A stretch of 43,574 bases of DNA from CAMDWQ01 sp964497635 (GCA_964497635.1 CAZCDB010000004.1:1-43574); one strand, 5' to 3'. Counted from the stretch's first letter, positions 33,284-41,566 are shown. Made by a program: numbers and translations. The notes: generated by a model from the letters alone, not told the origin.

Positions 33284-34123
33284 ATGAAAACAGCGCACAC
33301 CAAGATAACTTTTTTATTTATTCTTCTGTTAGCCCCCGCAGCCCTAGCTACGGAAAACACAGATCCTTTTGCCCGTCGCTTGGGCCGAAGTCTAGAAGTC
33401 AATCAATCCCTGCGCAACCAGTATCAGTCGGAATACATCCAAGCAAAAACAGAGCTGCAGATCCACTCAACCCCCGCCTTGCTCCGAAAAATAAAAGACA
33501 TTGAAGATAAAATCAAGGTGCTTGAAAATGACTCGGAAGCACTCCAGTCCTTCCTGCCTCCAGGCCGACAAGCTCAAGGCTTTCTGGTCGACATGATCAC
33601 ACAAAAAACCAATGCGGAGAGGCTAAAACAGTCCGAAAAAGCGGTCGATTTACTTCGAGAAACAAGCCAGCGCCAAAACTCTCGGATTGGCACCGCTCAT
33701 GCCGAGCCCATTTACCGCCTCCACGAGCGGGCTCTTGCCCTTGTCGCCGACAAGGAATTTGACCGAGCACTTTCAATTTATGAGGACATTGTCCTAAGAA
33801 ACCCGGAAGATGATGAGGCTTACATCATTATGGGGCACACCTACCTTTTGACGGGCCGTTACGAGAAAGCAGAGAGGGCTTTTCACAATGCGGCCAGCAT
33901 TGACCCCGCCAACATCCAAGAAATCACCCCTTTTTATGAGAACTTGGCTCTGCAAAATCCAAACGATGACAAAGCATTTGCGGATTTGGGTTATGCTTAT
34001 CTGATCATCGGAGATTTTCTCAAAGCGCAGTCTGCCTTCAAAGAATCTTTGGCAATCAATCCTGCCAACCCTTCGGCGCAAGCCGGCGCCTTTCATACTC
34101 AGCGTTTAATGAAAAACGTCTAA
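33284..34123 (+). CDS. Exported TPR-repeat protein
   Basis: 279 residues. A signal peptide (FLFILLLAPAALA) is followed by a coiled-coil-like region about residues 30-130 and by three tetratricopeptide-type helical pairs, one reading AYIIMGHTYLLTGRYEKAERAF and another AYLIIGDFLKAQSAFKESLAINP (given here in abbreviated form: GHTYLLTGRYEKAERAF; GDFLKAQSAFKESLAINP). TPRs hold protein partners; the compartment is probably the periplasm. I use the ATG at 33284, eleven bases after a TATACT hexamer, so the transcript may have almost no leader. Its stop overlaps the stop of the convergent release-factor-like gene. Confidence 0.85.
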   Translation: MKTAHTKITFLFILLLAPAALATENTDPFARRLGRSLEVNQSLRNQYQSEYIQAKTELQIHSTPALLRKIKDIEDKIKVLENDSEALQSFLPPGRQAQGFLVDMITQKTNAERLKQSEKAVDLLRETSQRQNSRIGTAHAEPIYRLHERALALVADKEFDRALSIYEDIVLRNPEDDEAYIIMGHTYLLTGRYEKAERAFHNAASIDPANIQEITPFYENLALQNPNDDKAFADLGYAYLIIGDFLKAQSAFKESLAINPANPSAQAGAFHTQRLMKNV

Positions 34124-34533
34124 CCCTCTTCTTGGGGAAAGCGGCGGCTGGCTTTTTTTTCGGAATGCCTCTTTTTATCATCGAGCATTTTTTGTTTGGC
34201 TCGGCGAGAGCGGCGGCGCTTCTGACGCCTGATTTTTTCTTGTGCGGACCGAAGTTTGGATTCTGCGCCCCTTTGAAGCATCTCGATCCTGTCCACTAGC
34301 ATCCGCTTGGCAAGGTAGCGATTGAGCGCTTGAGATCTTTCCTGTTGGCATTTGACTTCAAGACCTGTAGGCTCATGACGCAGCCAAACACAGCTGGAAA
34401 CTTTATTGACGTTCTGCCCTCCGGCACCCCCGGAGCGAACAAACTTTTCAGAAAAATCAGAATCTTTTAATCCTAGACTCTCCATCTTGGACCGAAGCGC
34501 TTGGTTCTTCTCGGCGGAAACAGGATAAAGCAC
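34120..34533 (-). CDS. GGQ-domain release-factor-like protein (ArfB/PrfH group)
   Basis: 137 residues with the peptidyl-tRNA hydrolysis motif GGAGGQNVNKV and the following VKCQQERSQALNR segment seen in class-I release factors. There is no codon-recognition domain. The C-terminus is a long basic tail (many Arg/Lys), as in ArfB-type ribosome-rescue proteins. It starts with GTG at 34533, six bases after the orn stop; ATG at 34485 is an alternative. It probably rescues stalled ribosomes. Confidence 0.85.
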   Translation of the reverse strand: MLYPVSAEKNQALRSKMESLGLKDSDFSEKFVRSGGAGGQNVNKVSSCVWLRHEPTGLEVKCQQERSQALNRYLAKRMLVDRIEMLQRGAESKLRSAQEKIRRQKRRRSRRAKQKMLDDKKRHSEKKASRRFPQEEG

Positions 34534-34539
34534 AGGGGT

Positions 34540-35118
34540 CTACTTTACGGAAGGATGGGCACAGAAGATTTTCTTTCGATAATAGCGAAGCTCTTGAATA
34601 GATTCTCGGATATCGTCCAAAACACGGTGAGTTTGTTTTTTCTCGCGAGGCATTTTAAAATCCTCCGGGTACCAGCGCTTAACAAGCTCTTTAACAGAGC
34701 TGACATCCACCACCCGGTAATGAAGATAAGCCTCCAGCTTTGGCATGTACTTCACCAAAAACCGCCGATCCTGCCAGATAGTATTTCCACACAGGGGTGA
34801 TGAGCGGGGCGGGCAATGCGCCTTCACAAAGCCAAGAATGATCTCCTCCGCTTTTTTAAGTCGCGTTTTAGAAGCCCTGCATTCTGCCGTCAATCCGGAC
34901 TTTTTATGGTGAAAGCGGCTCCAAGCTTCCATGCCATCCAGGATTTTATCGCTGTGCTTGATCGCGATGACAGGGCTTTCGGCGAGAATATTGAGATCAT
35001 TGTCGGTGATGATAGCGGCTATTTCTAAAATCACACATTTTTTGGGATCCAGACCTGTCATCTCAAGGTCGACCCATACCAAACAGGTGCTTTTTTTAGC
35101 TTTGCTTGGCACGCTCAA
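34540..35118 (-). CDS. orn: Oligoribonuclease
   Basis: 192 residues, DEDDh exonuclease. Motifs: WVDLEMTGLD (Exo I), GNTIWQDRRFL (Exo II), and THRVLDDI with the catalytic His and Asp (Exo III). Orn degrades 2- to 5-mer RNAs and pGpG, the linear product of c-di-GMP. The start (TTG 35118, or GTG 35112) lies inside the end of the diguanylate cyclase gene, so the two are coupled. Confidence 0.93.
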   Translation of the reverse strand: MSVPSKAKKSTCLVWVDLEMTGLDPKKCVILEIAAIITDNDLNILAESPVIAIKHSDKILDGMEAWSRFHHKKSGLTAECRASKTRLKKAEEIILGFVKAHCPPRSSPLCGNTIWQDRRFLVKYMPKLEAYLHYRVVDVSSVKELVKRWYPEDFKMPREKKQTHRVLDDIRESIQELRYYRKKIFCAHPSVK

Positions 35119-36091
35119 CTCTTTCGACAGTGTCTTTTTCGACCCATATAGAAGCCTTGCCGGATCGAGTGCTCAGCTGTACTTTGTACTGCGTTTCATT
35201 TTCTAGCACAATAGACCCTTTAACGATCCCGCCGGATTTCAGATAGATCAGATCCGGGGGCGGCGTGTACTCAATGGGCACTTCCACCGTCTTTGGCGCG
35301 GAATCATTCTCCTTGCCCTGTGAAATAATCTTTTCCAGATAATCTTCGGAGGAAACAGGGTTTTGGAGAGCATCCACCTTACCCTTGAGCTTTTCTTGTA
35401 AGCCACCAAATTGATCAAAAAAAGACTTTTCAAGCTGAAGCGTGGTTTCCAAAGCCCCCCGAACTCCGGAAGATACTTTTTCCTTAAAGTTAAGCCGTAC
35501 CGCCAAAAGAATGAAGCCTATCACTAAAAATATCGATAAAATCTGGCCTACTTTTTTAGCTTTCTTAAGCCAGATTTGACTGTACTGCGTGACCTGTCCA
35601 CGGCCATTTCGCTTGGAAATATAAAGCGCTTTATCCGCGTTTTCCAAAAGCTCCTCAAGGCTTCGCCCATCGGATGGATAAGAAGCAACACCCGCAGAGA
35701 AACTCATGAGCAGTTGGTTTCCTCGCAGGTTGCAAGGCCTGTTTTTGATATTTTCCAAAAGCCGATTGCCCAGCTGACTGGCCTCATGCGAATCAGACGC
35801 GTGAAGCACAATCAAAAGCTCATCTCCCCCGAAACGAAAAAAAGTAGCCGGCTTGGCCACCATGTCCAAGCGAATTGAGCTTGAAAAATACTTAAGCACC
35901 TCATCCCCCAAAAGGTGTCCGTATTTATCGTTAAAGGTTTTAAAAAAATCAATATCAATCAAGATGATTGAAAATGCCTTCTTGGAGTTTTCATAGTTGG
36001 AAATAAGCGCCTTGATAGTCTGATTGAGCGATTCGCGGGTATTAAACCCCGTCAAAAAATCACTACCAAACTCTGAATTTTCGGGCATCAT
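35096..36091 (-). CDS. GGDEF diguanylate cyclase-like membrane protein
   Basis: 331 residues. The GGDEF domain is N-terminal (about 10-170): IDIDFFKTFNDKYGH with the metal-binding Asp, FRFGGDELLIVL as the active-site loop (GGDEL instead of GGDEF), and SFSAGVASYP. One transmembrane helix (181-199) follows, then a coiled region and a small C-terminal beta module (LIYLKSGGIVKGSIV...). The RxxD inhibition site normally five residues before the loop is missing. The layout (catalytic domain first, then membrane, then an outside tail) is the reverse of the common order. The ATG overlaps the fibre gene's stop as ATGA. Confidence 0.9.
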   Translation of the reverse strand: MMPENSEFGSDFLTGFNTRESLNQTIKALISNYENSKKAFSIILIDIDFFKTFNDKYGHLLGDEVLKYFSSSIRLDMVAKPATFFRFGGDELLIVLHASDSHEASQLGNRLLENIKNRPCNLRGNQLLMSFSAGVASYPSDGRSLEELLENADKALYISKRNGRGQVTQYSQIWLKKAKKVGQILSIFLVIGFILLAVRLNFKEKVSSGVRGALETTLQLEKSFFDQFGGLQEKLKGKVDALQNPVSSEDYLEKIISQGKENDSAPKTVEVPIEYTPPPDLIYLKSGGIVKGSIVLENETQYKVQLSTRSGKASIWVEKDTVERVERAKQS

Positions 36092-37674
36092 GCTAATTTT
36101 TTCTCCAGAGCCTCAATACGGCTTTTAAGCATATCATTTTCGGTTTTGAGTTCTTTGACAGCGTTGATTAAAATAAAAGTTAACGGGCTACTACTGAAAT
36201 CGTAGAATTCCGTCTCTTCTTCATCTTCTGGATTAAATTTTGCCCTATGAGTGCTGAGAGTGTAAGGCATGAAGTCTTTAACATCCTGGGCAATAACACT
36301 AATACCTTTCTCCCCCTTAGGGGTATCCCCTTTTCCATTCAATTGGTAGCTCACCGGATTAATTTTCTGAACAATCGAAAGCCCATCAGTAAAGGGCTGG
36401 ATGTTTTCCTTAAGGCGCCTATCAGAAATAATGTCCCAAGTGCTATCCGTAGATTTTCCTGCTGAATCTGCACCCACATGGAGCATTCTTTGTGGATTGG
36501 TAGTGCCAATTCCCACACGAGTCTGCCCAGTAACAGCATCCGTTCCAATTCTCATCCTCTCTGCGGCAGCAACCATAGTAAGGCTGTTCGTATAAAATGC
36601 AATACGCTGATTATTTGTACCTCTTGAGGCAATGAACAGATTTCCCTTTCCAGCGGTAATATTTGCAAATGTGGCTAAGGTGGTAATAGCCACGTTTCCA
36701 GGAGCATCGGCACCCATGATTGCCGCGGACATATTTTCAGAGTATGAATCTAAGGCCATTGAAAATGGCTGGGTTCCGCCAGCTCCGTTTTGCTGAGAAG
36801 ATATTAAGACGCGAGAAGACCCATTACCACCAACAACATTCGCATTAGCACCTAAATTGGCTAGCCTCAAATCCGCTCGAAGATCAACGTTTCGCTCAAT
36901 ATCGAGTGCCGTATCCACCGTCGGCGCGGAAACAAAGGGAGTCGCGTTAGCCCCGATCAATTTCAAATCACCATCCGCATCCAAAATCATTGGCGTTCTT
37001 GTAACAGCATTGTCTGTTAACTGAAACTCAAGCGCTGCAGTCCTGGTAGCATCCGCCGCTGTCGTCCACACCGACTGAATGCGGGCCATATCTCGATTGG
37101 TCCCGGCCGTGGTTGTTTCTCCTGAGAAAAGAAGTCCTGTGCCAAAATTAGCGGCCACCGCTCCTACATTGAGCGTATGAGACAATTTCAACACATCCGT
37201 CACCGTCGCAACAGCATCATCATCCACAGCATCAATTTTTGCCGAAGGTGTATCGGTCCCAACCCCCAAATCCCCCAGATGGTTCAGCGCCATCCCTGGC
37301 CAAGCATTAAGACCTGCGGTATAGACGTCCGACGTCCTAAATAAAAGCGTGCTCCCCGTCAGCGCGTCATCATTTTCCTGCATCCAGATCCCGCCTTTGG
37401 GTCGGGCTGGATTATTGACAACGGTGGACCAAAAAATACCCGGCGTGTAACGCCCCACCCCGTAAGTGGTGATCAGGTTGAGCCCCGCTCTTGTCAAAGC
37501 ATTGGTGTAATCTGTAATTACATTGGTATTGTCTTCTTCTTGGATAAACATTTCCCGATAATTGCCGTAAGGCGAGGGGTAATAAGTAGAAAGATTCACA
37601 TCTTCCGCGAGAGTTGCGCTGGCCATCAAGAAAAGAGGGGCAGCAAAAAATAATATTTTATAAAAAAATTTCAT
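36088..37674 (-). CDS. Exported fibre-like protein with S74 self-cleaving chaperone domain
   Basis: 528 residues. Signal peptide (MKFFYKILFFAAPLFLMASATLA), then LSTYYPSPYGNYREM, a phrase I associate with fibre proteins of Omnitrophota and some deltaproteobacteria. The middle is strand-rich with weak repeats. The C-terminus is a peptidase S74 domain: ISDRRLKENI with Ser417 of the Ser-Lys dyad, GISVIAQDV, and an ending coiled coil. In phage tail spikes this domain guides trimer folding and cuts itself off. I start at the ATG at 37674 with a strong AGGAGGT ribosome binding site. Confidence 0.88.
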   Translation of the reverse strand: MKFFYKILFFAAPLFLMASATLAEDVNLSTYYPSPYGNYREMFIQEEDNTNVITDYTNALTRAGLNLITTYGVGRYTPGIFWSTVVNNPARPKGGIWMQENDDALTGSTLLFRTSDVYTAGLNAWPGMALNHLGDLGVGTDTPSAKIDAVDDDAVATVTDVLKLSHTLNVGAVAANFGTGLLFSGETTTAGTNRDMARIQSVWTTAADATRTAALEFQLTDNAVTRTPMILDADGDLKLIGANATPFVSAPTVDTALDIERNVDLRADLRLANLGANANVVGGNGSSRVLISSQQNGAGGTQPFSMALDSYSENMSAAIMGADAPGNVAITTLATFANITAGKGNLFIASRGTNNQRIAFYTNSLTMVAAAERMRIGTDAVTGQTRVGIGTTNPQRMLHVGADSAGKSTDSTWDIISDRRLKENIQPFTDGLSIVQKINPVSYQLNGKGDTPKGEKGISVIAQDVKDFMPYTLSTHRAKFNPEDEEETEFYDFSSSPLTFILINAVKELKTENDMLKSRIEALEKKLA

Positions 37675-37727
37675 TCCACCTCCTCTTTTTTGCCCTAAGA
37701 CTTCTGACTGACAATTATAAAAAATGA

Positions 37728-38369
37728 TTATACCAAAATAGACCATTCTGTGGCAGTCGAAAAACGAAAAACTGCCTCCATCTTTTTAGGCTCGTCATAC
37801 CCATACGAAACCCAGGCAAAATCAACCCCCGCATTTTGCGCCGCCTCGGCATCCACCAGACTGTCCCCCACATACACGGTACGATCCACCCCCACACCCA
37901 ATCGCTCCATCGCATGATAAATTCCTGAGGGGTCTGGCTTTGGAGGAAATCCCGCGTGCATCCCCACGAGCACCTCAAAATATTCCGCAAGCCCCAACTC
38001 CGACAAAATCTGCTGAGTGATATCCTGCGGTTTATTCGTGATAATCCCCTTTTTGGTGTTCACCAAAGAACCGCGAAGAGCCTCGAGGACACCCGGAAAT
38101 GGGCGAGTTTCCCGGACAGGATTTTCACGATATTTTTTTTTAAATAATTCAACAGCCGCCTCCAACCGCAAAGCGTCATCCCCAAAACCTGGAGCCAATT
38201 CCTTCAAGAGCTCGTGAACTCCAAGCCCGATCGCTTCCCTTACCTGTAAAACCGACCGCACCTCATGCCCAAAATCCACCAAGACCTGATTGGCATGATA
38301 GGCAATATCTCCCACCGTATCCACCAGCGTCCCATCAAAATCAAATAAAATCAGCTCGTATTTTTTCAT
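37728..38369 (-). CDS. HAD-superfamily phosphatase (phosphoglycolate phosphatase-like)
   Basis: 213 residues. HAD motif I FDFDGTLVDT with the nucleophile Asp, motif II ITNKPQ, motif III with PKPDPSG, and motif IV VYVGDSLVDAEAA are all present, plus a helical cap. The order and PKPxP motif fit Gph-type phosphatases, which remove phosphoglycolate made during DNA repair, but the substrate is not certain. The ATG at 38369 lies at the base of a 13-base inverted repeat; ATG 38378 is an in-frame alternative inside it. Confidence 0.9.
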   Translation of the reverse strand: MKKYELILFDFDGTLVDTVGDIAYHANQVLVDFGHEVRSVLQVREAIGLGVHELLKELAPGFGDDALRLEAAVELFKKKYRENPVRETRPFPGVLEALRGSLVNTKKGIITNKPQDITQQILSELGLAEYFEVLVGMHAGFPPKPDPSGIYHAMERLGVGVDRTVYVGDSLVDAEAAQNAGVDFAWVSYGYDEPKKMEAVFRFSTATEWSILV

Positions 38370-38415
38370 CCCGCCCATTCGTACCAGTATTTAAAGTTCA
38401 TGGAATGGGCGGGAT
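38368..38415. repeat. Perfect 13-base inverted repeat at the HAD gene start
   Basis: ATCCCGCCCATTC (38368..38380) and its exact reverse complement (38403..38415), separated by 22 bases. In the minus-strand transcript the hairpin would cover the start region of the phosphatase gene. There is no U-run, so it is not a typical terminator. Confidence 0.7.
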
Positions 38416-38425
38416 TCATCGGCTC

Positions 38426-38689
38426 TCAAAGAACTAATTTGACGCCTTCGATGCGGCGCAGCGCCTGATCAATCAACCGCATTAGCTCCAAGGAGTGGAT
38501 CAAAACATCTGCATTAAATGTGACATATTTTCCCTGGACCGAATGCCGCCCCTTTTCAAAACGAACCCGGATATTTACTTCCAAAAAAACTTTTTCAATA
38601 GCGCTTTGAATTCCTTCATGGTCTTCAGCGATGATTTTGTAGTGGCAGAGAACAGGAAAGCGAATGTTTTCGGCTTGAAAAGAATCCAT
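38426..38689 (-). CDS. DUF493 (YbeD-like) protein
   Basis: 87 residues with the family pattern FPVLCHYKIIAEDHEGIQSAI, a central strand, and the GKYVTFNADVLIHS strand-helix. The fold is a small ferredoxin-like one, possibly ligand-binding or regulatory; function unknown. It starts three bases after exbD and is probably cotranscribed with it. Confidence 0.85.
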   Translation of the reverse strand: MDSFQAENIRFPVLCHYKIIAEDHEGIQSAIEKVFLEVNIRVRFEKGRHSVQGKYVTFNADVLIHSLELMRLIDQALRRIEGVKLVL

Positions 38690-38692
38690 TTT

Positions 38693-39109
38693 CTAGGAGG
38701 GTTGCTTGGTTCCCAACGCAAACTTTTTAATCCCAACCTTGCGGGCTTCATCCAGCACATACACCGCACGACCCAGCATCGCCTTATCATCTCCGTTCAA
38801 AAGAATGGTCGGATCGCCCTCCTTTTTCTTCAACTCCTGAAGGCGTTTGGGAAGCTCGGCGGGATAAATCATTTTTTTATTGATAAAAATATCCCCCTTT
38901 TCGTTGACGGTGATCACGGTAAATTTTTTATCCCCCGCTTCTTGACGAGTGCCTGTTGAGGCTTGAGGCAACTGAACTTTTACGCCTTGATTTTTAACCA
39001 TCGAAAGCGACACCATAACAAAGGTCGCTAAAAGAAAAAATACGATATCGATCAGCGGGATGATTTCAATGCGAGCGCGACGCTTGGAGATGGGGGAACC
39101 TAATCTCAT
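38693..39109 (-). CDS. exbD: ExbD/TolR-family protein
   Basis: 138 residues. A short cytosolic N-terminus is followed by one transmembrane helix carrying the essential aspartate (IPLIDIVFFLLATF), then a periplasmic domain of the TolR type (VNEKGDIFIN, then ILLNGDDKA). With ExbB/TolQ it converts proton flow into force across the envelope. It starts seven bases after the exbB stop. Confidence 0.95.
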   Translation of the reverse strand: MRLGSPISKRRARIEIIPLIDIVFFLLATFVMVSLSMVKNQGVKVQLPQASTGTRQEAGDKKFTVITVNEKGDIFINKKMIYPAELPKRLQELKKKEGDPTILLNGDDKAMLGRAVYVLDEARKVGIKKFALGTKQPS

Positions 39110-39116
39110 CTCTGAT

Positions 39117-39713
39117 CTACTCGGATTTCAAAAGCAGTTCAAGCTGAGTCGCGGCATCCTCAATCTCATGACGCGCCTCTTCCACCTTCGAATTGAGAAA
39201 ATTAAAAGGAATGAGCGCCATGATCGCGATCCCCAAGCCAAATGCGGTCCCAATCAACGCCTCGGCAATACCGCCGGTAATCACCGTGGGCGCCTCAAGC
39301 TCCTTGGCCCCCAAGAGACCAAACGCATGAATCATCCCCGTGACTGTCGCTAAAAGACCCAAAAGCGGCGCCAGCGTAATCACCGTGTCCAGCACAAAAA
39401 GTCCTTGGTTAAACCGTTTCAGCTCAATATTAGCCGCTTTCAAAAGTGCGCTTGAAAGTGACTTGTCGCGGTTTTTAAGTCCATAGGTCAGCACCGCTGC
39501 GACGTGATCACGGCTGGTCTCCCCCATCTCTATTGCCGAGCGTATGTCCTTGCGCTCAACCGCCGCCAGTATATTTTCAACAGAGGCCGGCTCCCGCCTT
39601 CGGTACATGACAAAAATAAAAAAGAGTCTTTCTAAAATAACTGCCAGTGATACCACCGAAGCAAAAAAAAGCGGCCACATGATGGGTCCGCCCTTTTGAA
39701 ATAAATAAAACAT
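39117..39713 (-). CDS. exbB: MotA/TolQ/ExbB-family proton channel protein
   Basis: 198 residues with three transmembrane regions. The family blocks are the first helix MWPLFFASVVSLAVILERL, the VITLAPLLGLLATVTGMI helix, and the GIAEALIGTAFGLGIAI helix with the conserved Thr. The ATG at 39713 has a GAGG ribosome binding site. No TonB or TolB/Pal gene follows; the rest of the operon is small exported proteins. Confidence 0.95.
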   Translation of the reverse strand: MFYLFQKGGPIMWPLFFASVVSLAVILERLFFIFVMYRRREPASVENILAAVERKDIRSAIEMGETSRDHVAAVLTYGLKNRDKSLSSALLKAANIELKRFNQGLFVLDTVITLAPLLGLLATVTGMIHAFGLLGAKELEAPTVITGGIAEALIGTAFGLGIAIMALIPFNFLNSKVEEARHEIEDAATQLELLLKSE

Positions 39714-39732
39714 CAATCCTCCTCTATCCTGT

Positions 39733-39948
39733 TTAACTTTTCCAAATCAGCGCAATATTTTTGAACACTTCAATCCCCACCGGATAAGTGTAAACCATCA
39801 AAACAATGCTCACCGGCACAAGCACCCATCGCATGACAAAATTTCTCAAATCATCATTTTGGATTCTTATGGGAAAGTAAGTGCATGCCGCCAAAAGAGC
39901 CATGGTAACGCAAAGCCAGATAAACGGGTGCGAAAAAAAGTTTTTCAC
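39733..39948 (-). CDS. Small two-helix membrane protein
   Basis: 71 residues from a GTG start ten bases after the preceding gene. Two hydrophobic helices (FIWLCVTMALLAACTYF and RWVLVPVSIVLMVYTYPVG). No family recognised. Its place directly before exbB suggests an accessory to that channel. Confidence 0.6.
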   Translation of the reverse strand: MKNFFSHPFIWLCVTMALLAACTYFPIRIQNDDLRNFVMRWVLVPVSIVLMVYTYPVGIEVFKNIALIWKS

Positions 39949-39958
39949 TAATGATGAC

Positions 39959-40543
39959 TTACTGCTGAGGAAAATTGGCCATGAGAGTGTCCATGGACGG
40001 CATCGCCAATTTTTGAAATCCCGGAGGCACTTCAAAAAGACTGGGTGACTGAGGTTTGGAAGAAACATTTTTAAAATCAACTGTCCAGCTTCCGTTGACC
40101 GCCTGTGTCCTCACCGGTAACTGATCCGCGCTGACCCACTGATACACTGAATCCCTCTGGCCCGAAGACTCAAAAGTGATCTTAAACTTATCCGCTTTGA
40201 TCGCATTGACCACCTCCGACCCCATGGGAACTCGTTCAATCTCGCCGGGCATTTCTCGAGAAGTCTGCATGACCATCTGAAGATCCAGAGGCTGCTCCAG
40301 ATACATCCCCTCGGATGGCATCAGCATCCACATTACCTTAAGATCCTGGCGGACAATCATGGTCCCTTGAGGCGTTTCCATGCGACTCTTTTTCCCATCG
40401 GCCGAGGAATACATCTTCATCGCCACACTCCCCTCACGAGAAGTAGTCACGACATCTGCCGAAAATTCACCTGCGGAAAACGCTTGTACGGAGGAAGAAA
40501 AAAAGCACAACAATACACTAAAAATTAAAGCATTAATTCGCAC
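39959..40543 (-). CDS. LolA-like/DUF4412-type exported protein
   Basis: 194 residues from a GTG at 40543 with AAGGA before it. Signal peptide (ALIFSVLLCFFSSSVQA) then a half-barrel of strands: FSADVVTTSREGSVAMKMY, KSRMETPQGTMIVRQD, MWMLMPSEGMYLEQPL and WTVDFKNVSSKPQSPSLFEVP. That pattern is shared by LolA-type lipoprotein carriers and DUF4412 proteins. Periplasmic. The start overlaps the end of the EF-hand gene. It may carry lipid or lipoprotein, but this is an inference. Confidence 0.65.
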   Translation of the reverse strand: MRINALIFSVLLCFFSSSVQAFSAGEFSADVVTTSREGSVAMKMYSSADGKKSRMETPQGTMIVRQDLKVMWMLMPSEGMYLEQPLDLQMVMQTSREMPGEIERVPMGSEVVNAIKADKFKITFESSGQRDSVYQWVSADQLPVRTQAVNGSWTVDFKNVSSKPQSPSLFEVPPGFQKLAMPSMDTLMANFPQQ

Positions 40544-41045
40544 GTTTTTTTCCTTTACGGTTAGGACTAGCTCCGGGACCCCCCTTAGGTCCTTTAGGAT
40601 TTTCCCAATTGGTTCCAGGGCCTCCGCGACGACCCGGAGGATTGTTATCGCGATCAAGACGACGATCCATTTTACGATCTACTTTGTGTTCCATTTTCTC
40701 GTGAATGACCCTCTTTTCACGACGACTAACCTTCCCATCATCATTTATATCCGCTCGGTCTTTCAATGCCGCTTTCTTCTCTTCACGGTCTACTTTTCCA
40801 TCATCATTGGTATCAATCTGATCCTTTTTCTCTTTCCACCGGGCCTTAATCTCTTCTGCCTTCGCTTTCTCGGCATCATCCACCACCCCATCCCGATTCT
40901 GATCGGCTCGCTCATATTGGCGCCAAGGCTTGGCCTTCCACTTTCCCTCCTCAGTGGCATCCCCGGCGTGAACAGTCAAAGTTATTGATGTTAGGCCTAA
41001 AAAAATAAGTCCCGCTATCATCAACCAAGCTGTCTGCTTTTTCAT
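40533..41045 (-). CDS. Exported EF-hand calcium-binding protein
   Basis: 170 residues. Signal peptide (LMIAGLIFLGLTSITLTVHA) followed by three EF-hand loops: DQNRDGVVDDAE, DTNDDGKVDREE and DINDDGKVSRRE, each with the D-x-N/D-x-D-G pattern. The C-terminus is a low-complexity Gly/Pro/Arg/Lys tail. The ATG at 41045 has an AGGAG ribosome binding site. It is likely to bind calcium outside the cytoplasm; partner unknown. Confidence 0.88.
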   Translation of the reverse strand: MKKQTAWLMIAGLIFLGLTSITLTVHAGDATEEGKWKAKPWRQYERADQNRDGVVDDAEKAKAEEIKARWKEKKDQIDTNDDGKVDREEKKAALKDRADINDDGKVSRREKRVIHEKMEHKVDRKMDRRLDRDNNPPGRRGGPGTNWENPKGPKGGPGASPNRKGKKRAN

Positions 41046-41092
41046 GAAAAATCTCCTGTGTGCCTTCAGTTTAACCGCCAAATCTTTACTGG

Positions 41093-41566
41093 TCAAGACA
41101 AGCTCCCCTTAATTTCTCCCTTAATTTCGTCGGGAAGGATTTTCTTTACTTCGCTTTGCTTCAAATACACCTTCCCCCCATCCAAATCGATCCAAAAACC
41201 ATCACCCTCTTTCTTGACAATAGTGATCCCGCGAAGACTCTGCCCGTTATTGAGCAAAACCGTGTACAAAGGCTCATGATTATTTTTATCGCGTGGGCGC
41301 TTAAATAGGCTTGAAAATTTTTTCTCAAGTCTATTGTCTTTTTTCTTTTCTTTCTTGTCCGTAGTTTTAGTCTCACCCAAAAGTCTTGATTTTGCTTTTT
41401 CATATTTGGAGCTGATGGTTTTTCCCTTTTTGGCAGCTTCCAAATCAGTTTGCTTTCCCTGCTTCATCTTAATTCCAAGATCCTCCTCATCTTGCCCGCC
41501 CCAGACAAGAGCTCCTGCCATAACCCCTTGCAAAATAAGAGCCGTCCAAAAAATTTTCTTAATCAC
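41093..41566 (-). CDS. Exported protein with C-terminal beta module
   Basis: 157 residues from a GTG (41566) that overlaps the TfoX-N gene stop as GTGA and has GAGGG eight bases before. Signal peptide (FWTALILQGVMAGALVWG), then a very lysine-rich helical part, then a small strand module YTVLLNNGQSLRGITIV...FWIDLDGGKVYLKQSEVKKI. The module resembles the tail of the GGDEF protein at 35096..36091. No named family. Confidence 0.7.
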   Translation of the reverse strand: MIKKIFWTALILQGVMAGALVWGGQDEEDLGIKMKQGKQTDLEAAKKGKTISSKYEKAKSRLLGETKTTDKKEKKKDNRLEKKFSSLFKRPRDKNNHEPLYTVLLNNGQSLRGITIVKKEGDGFWIDLDGGKVYLKQSEVKKILPDEIKGEIKGSLS

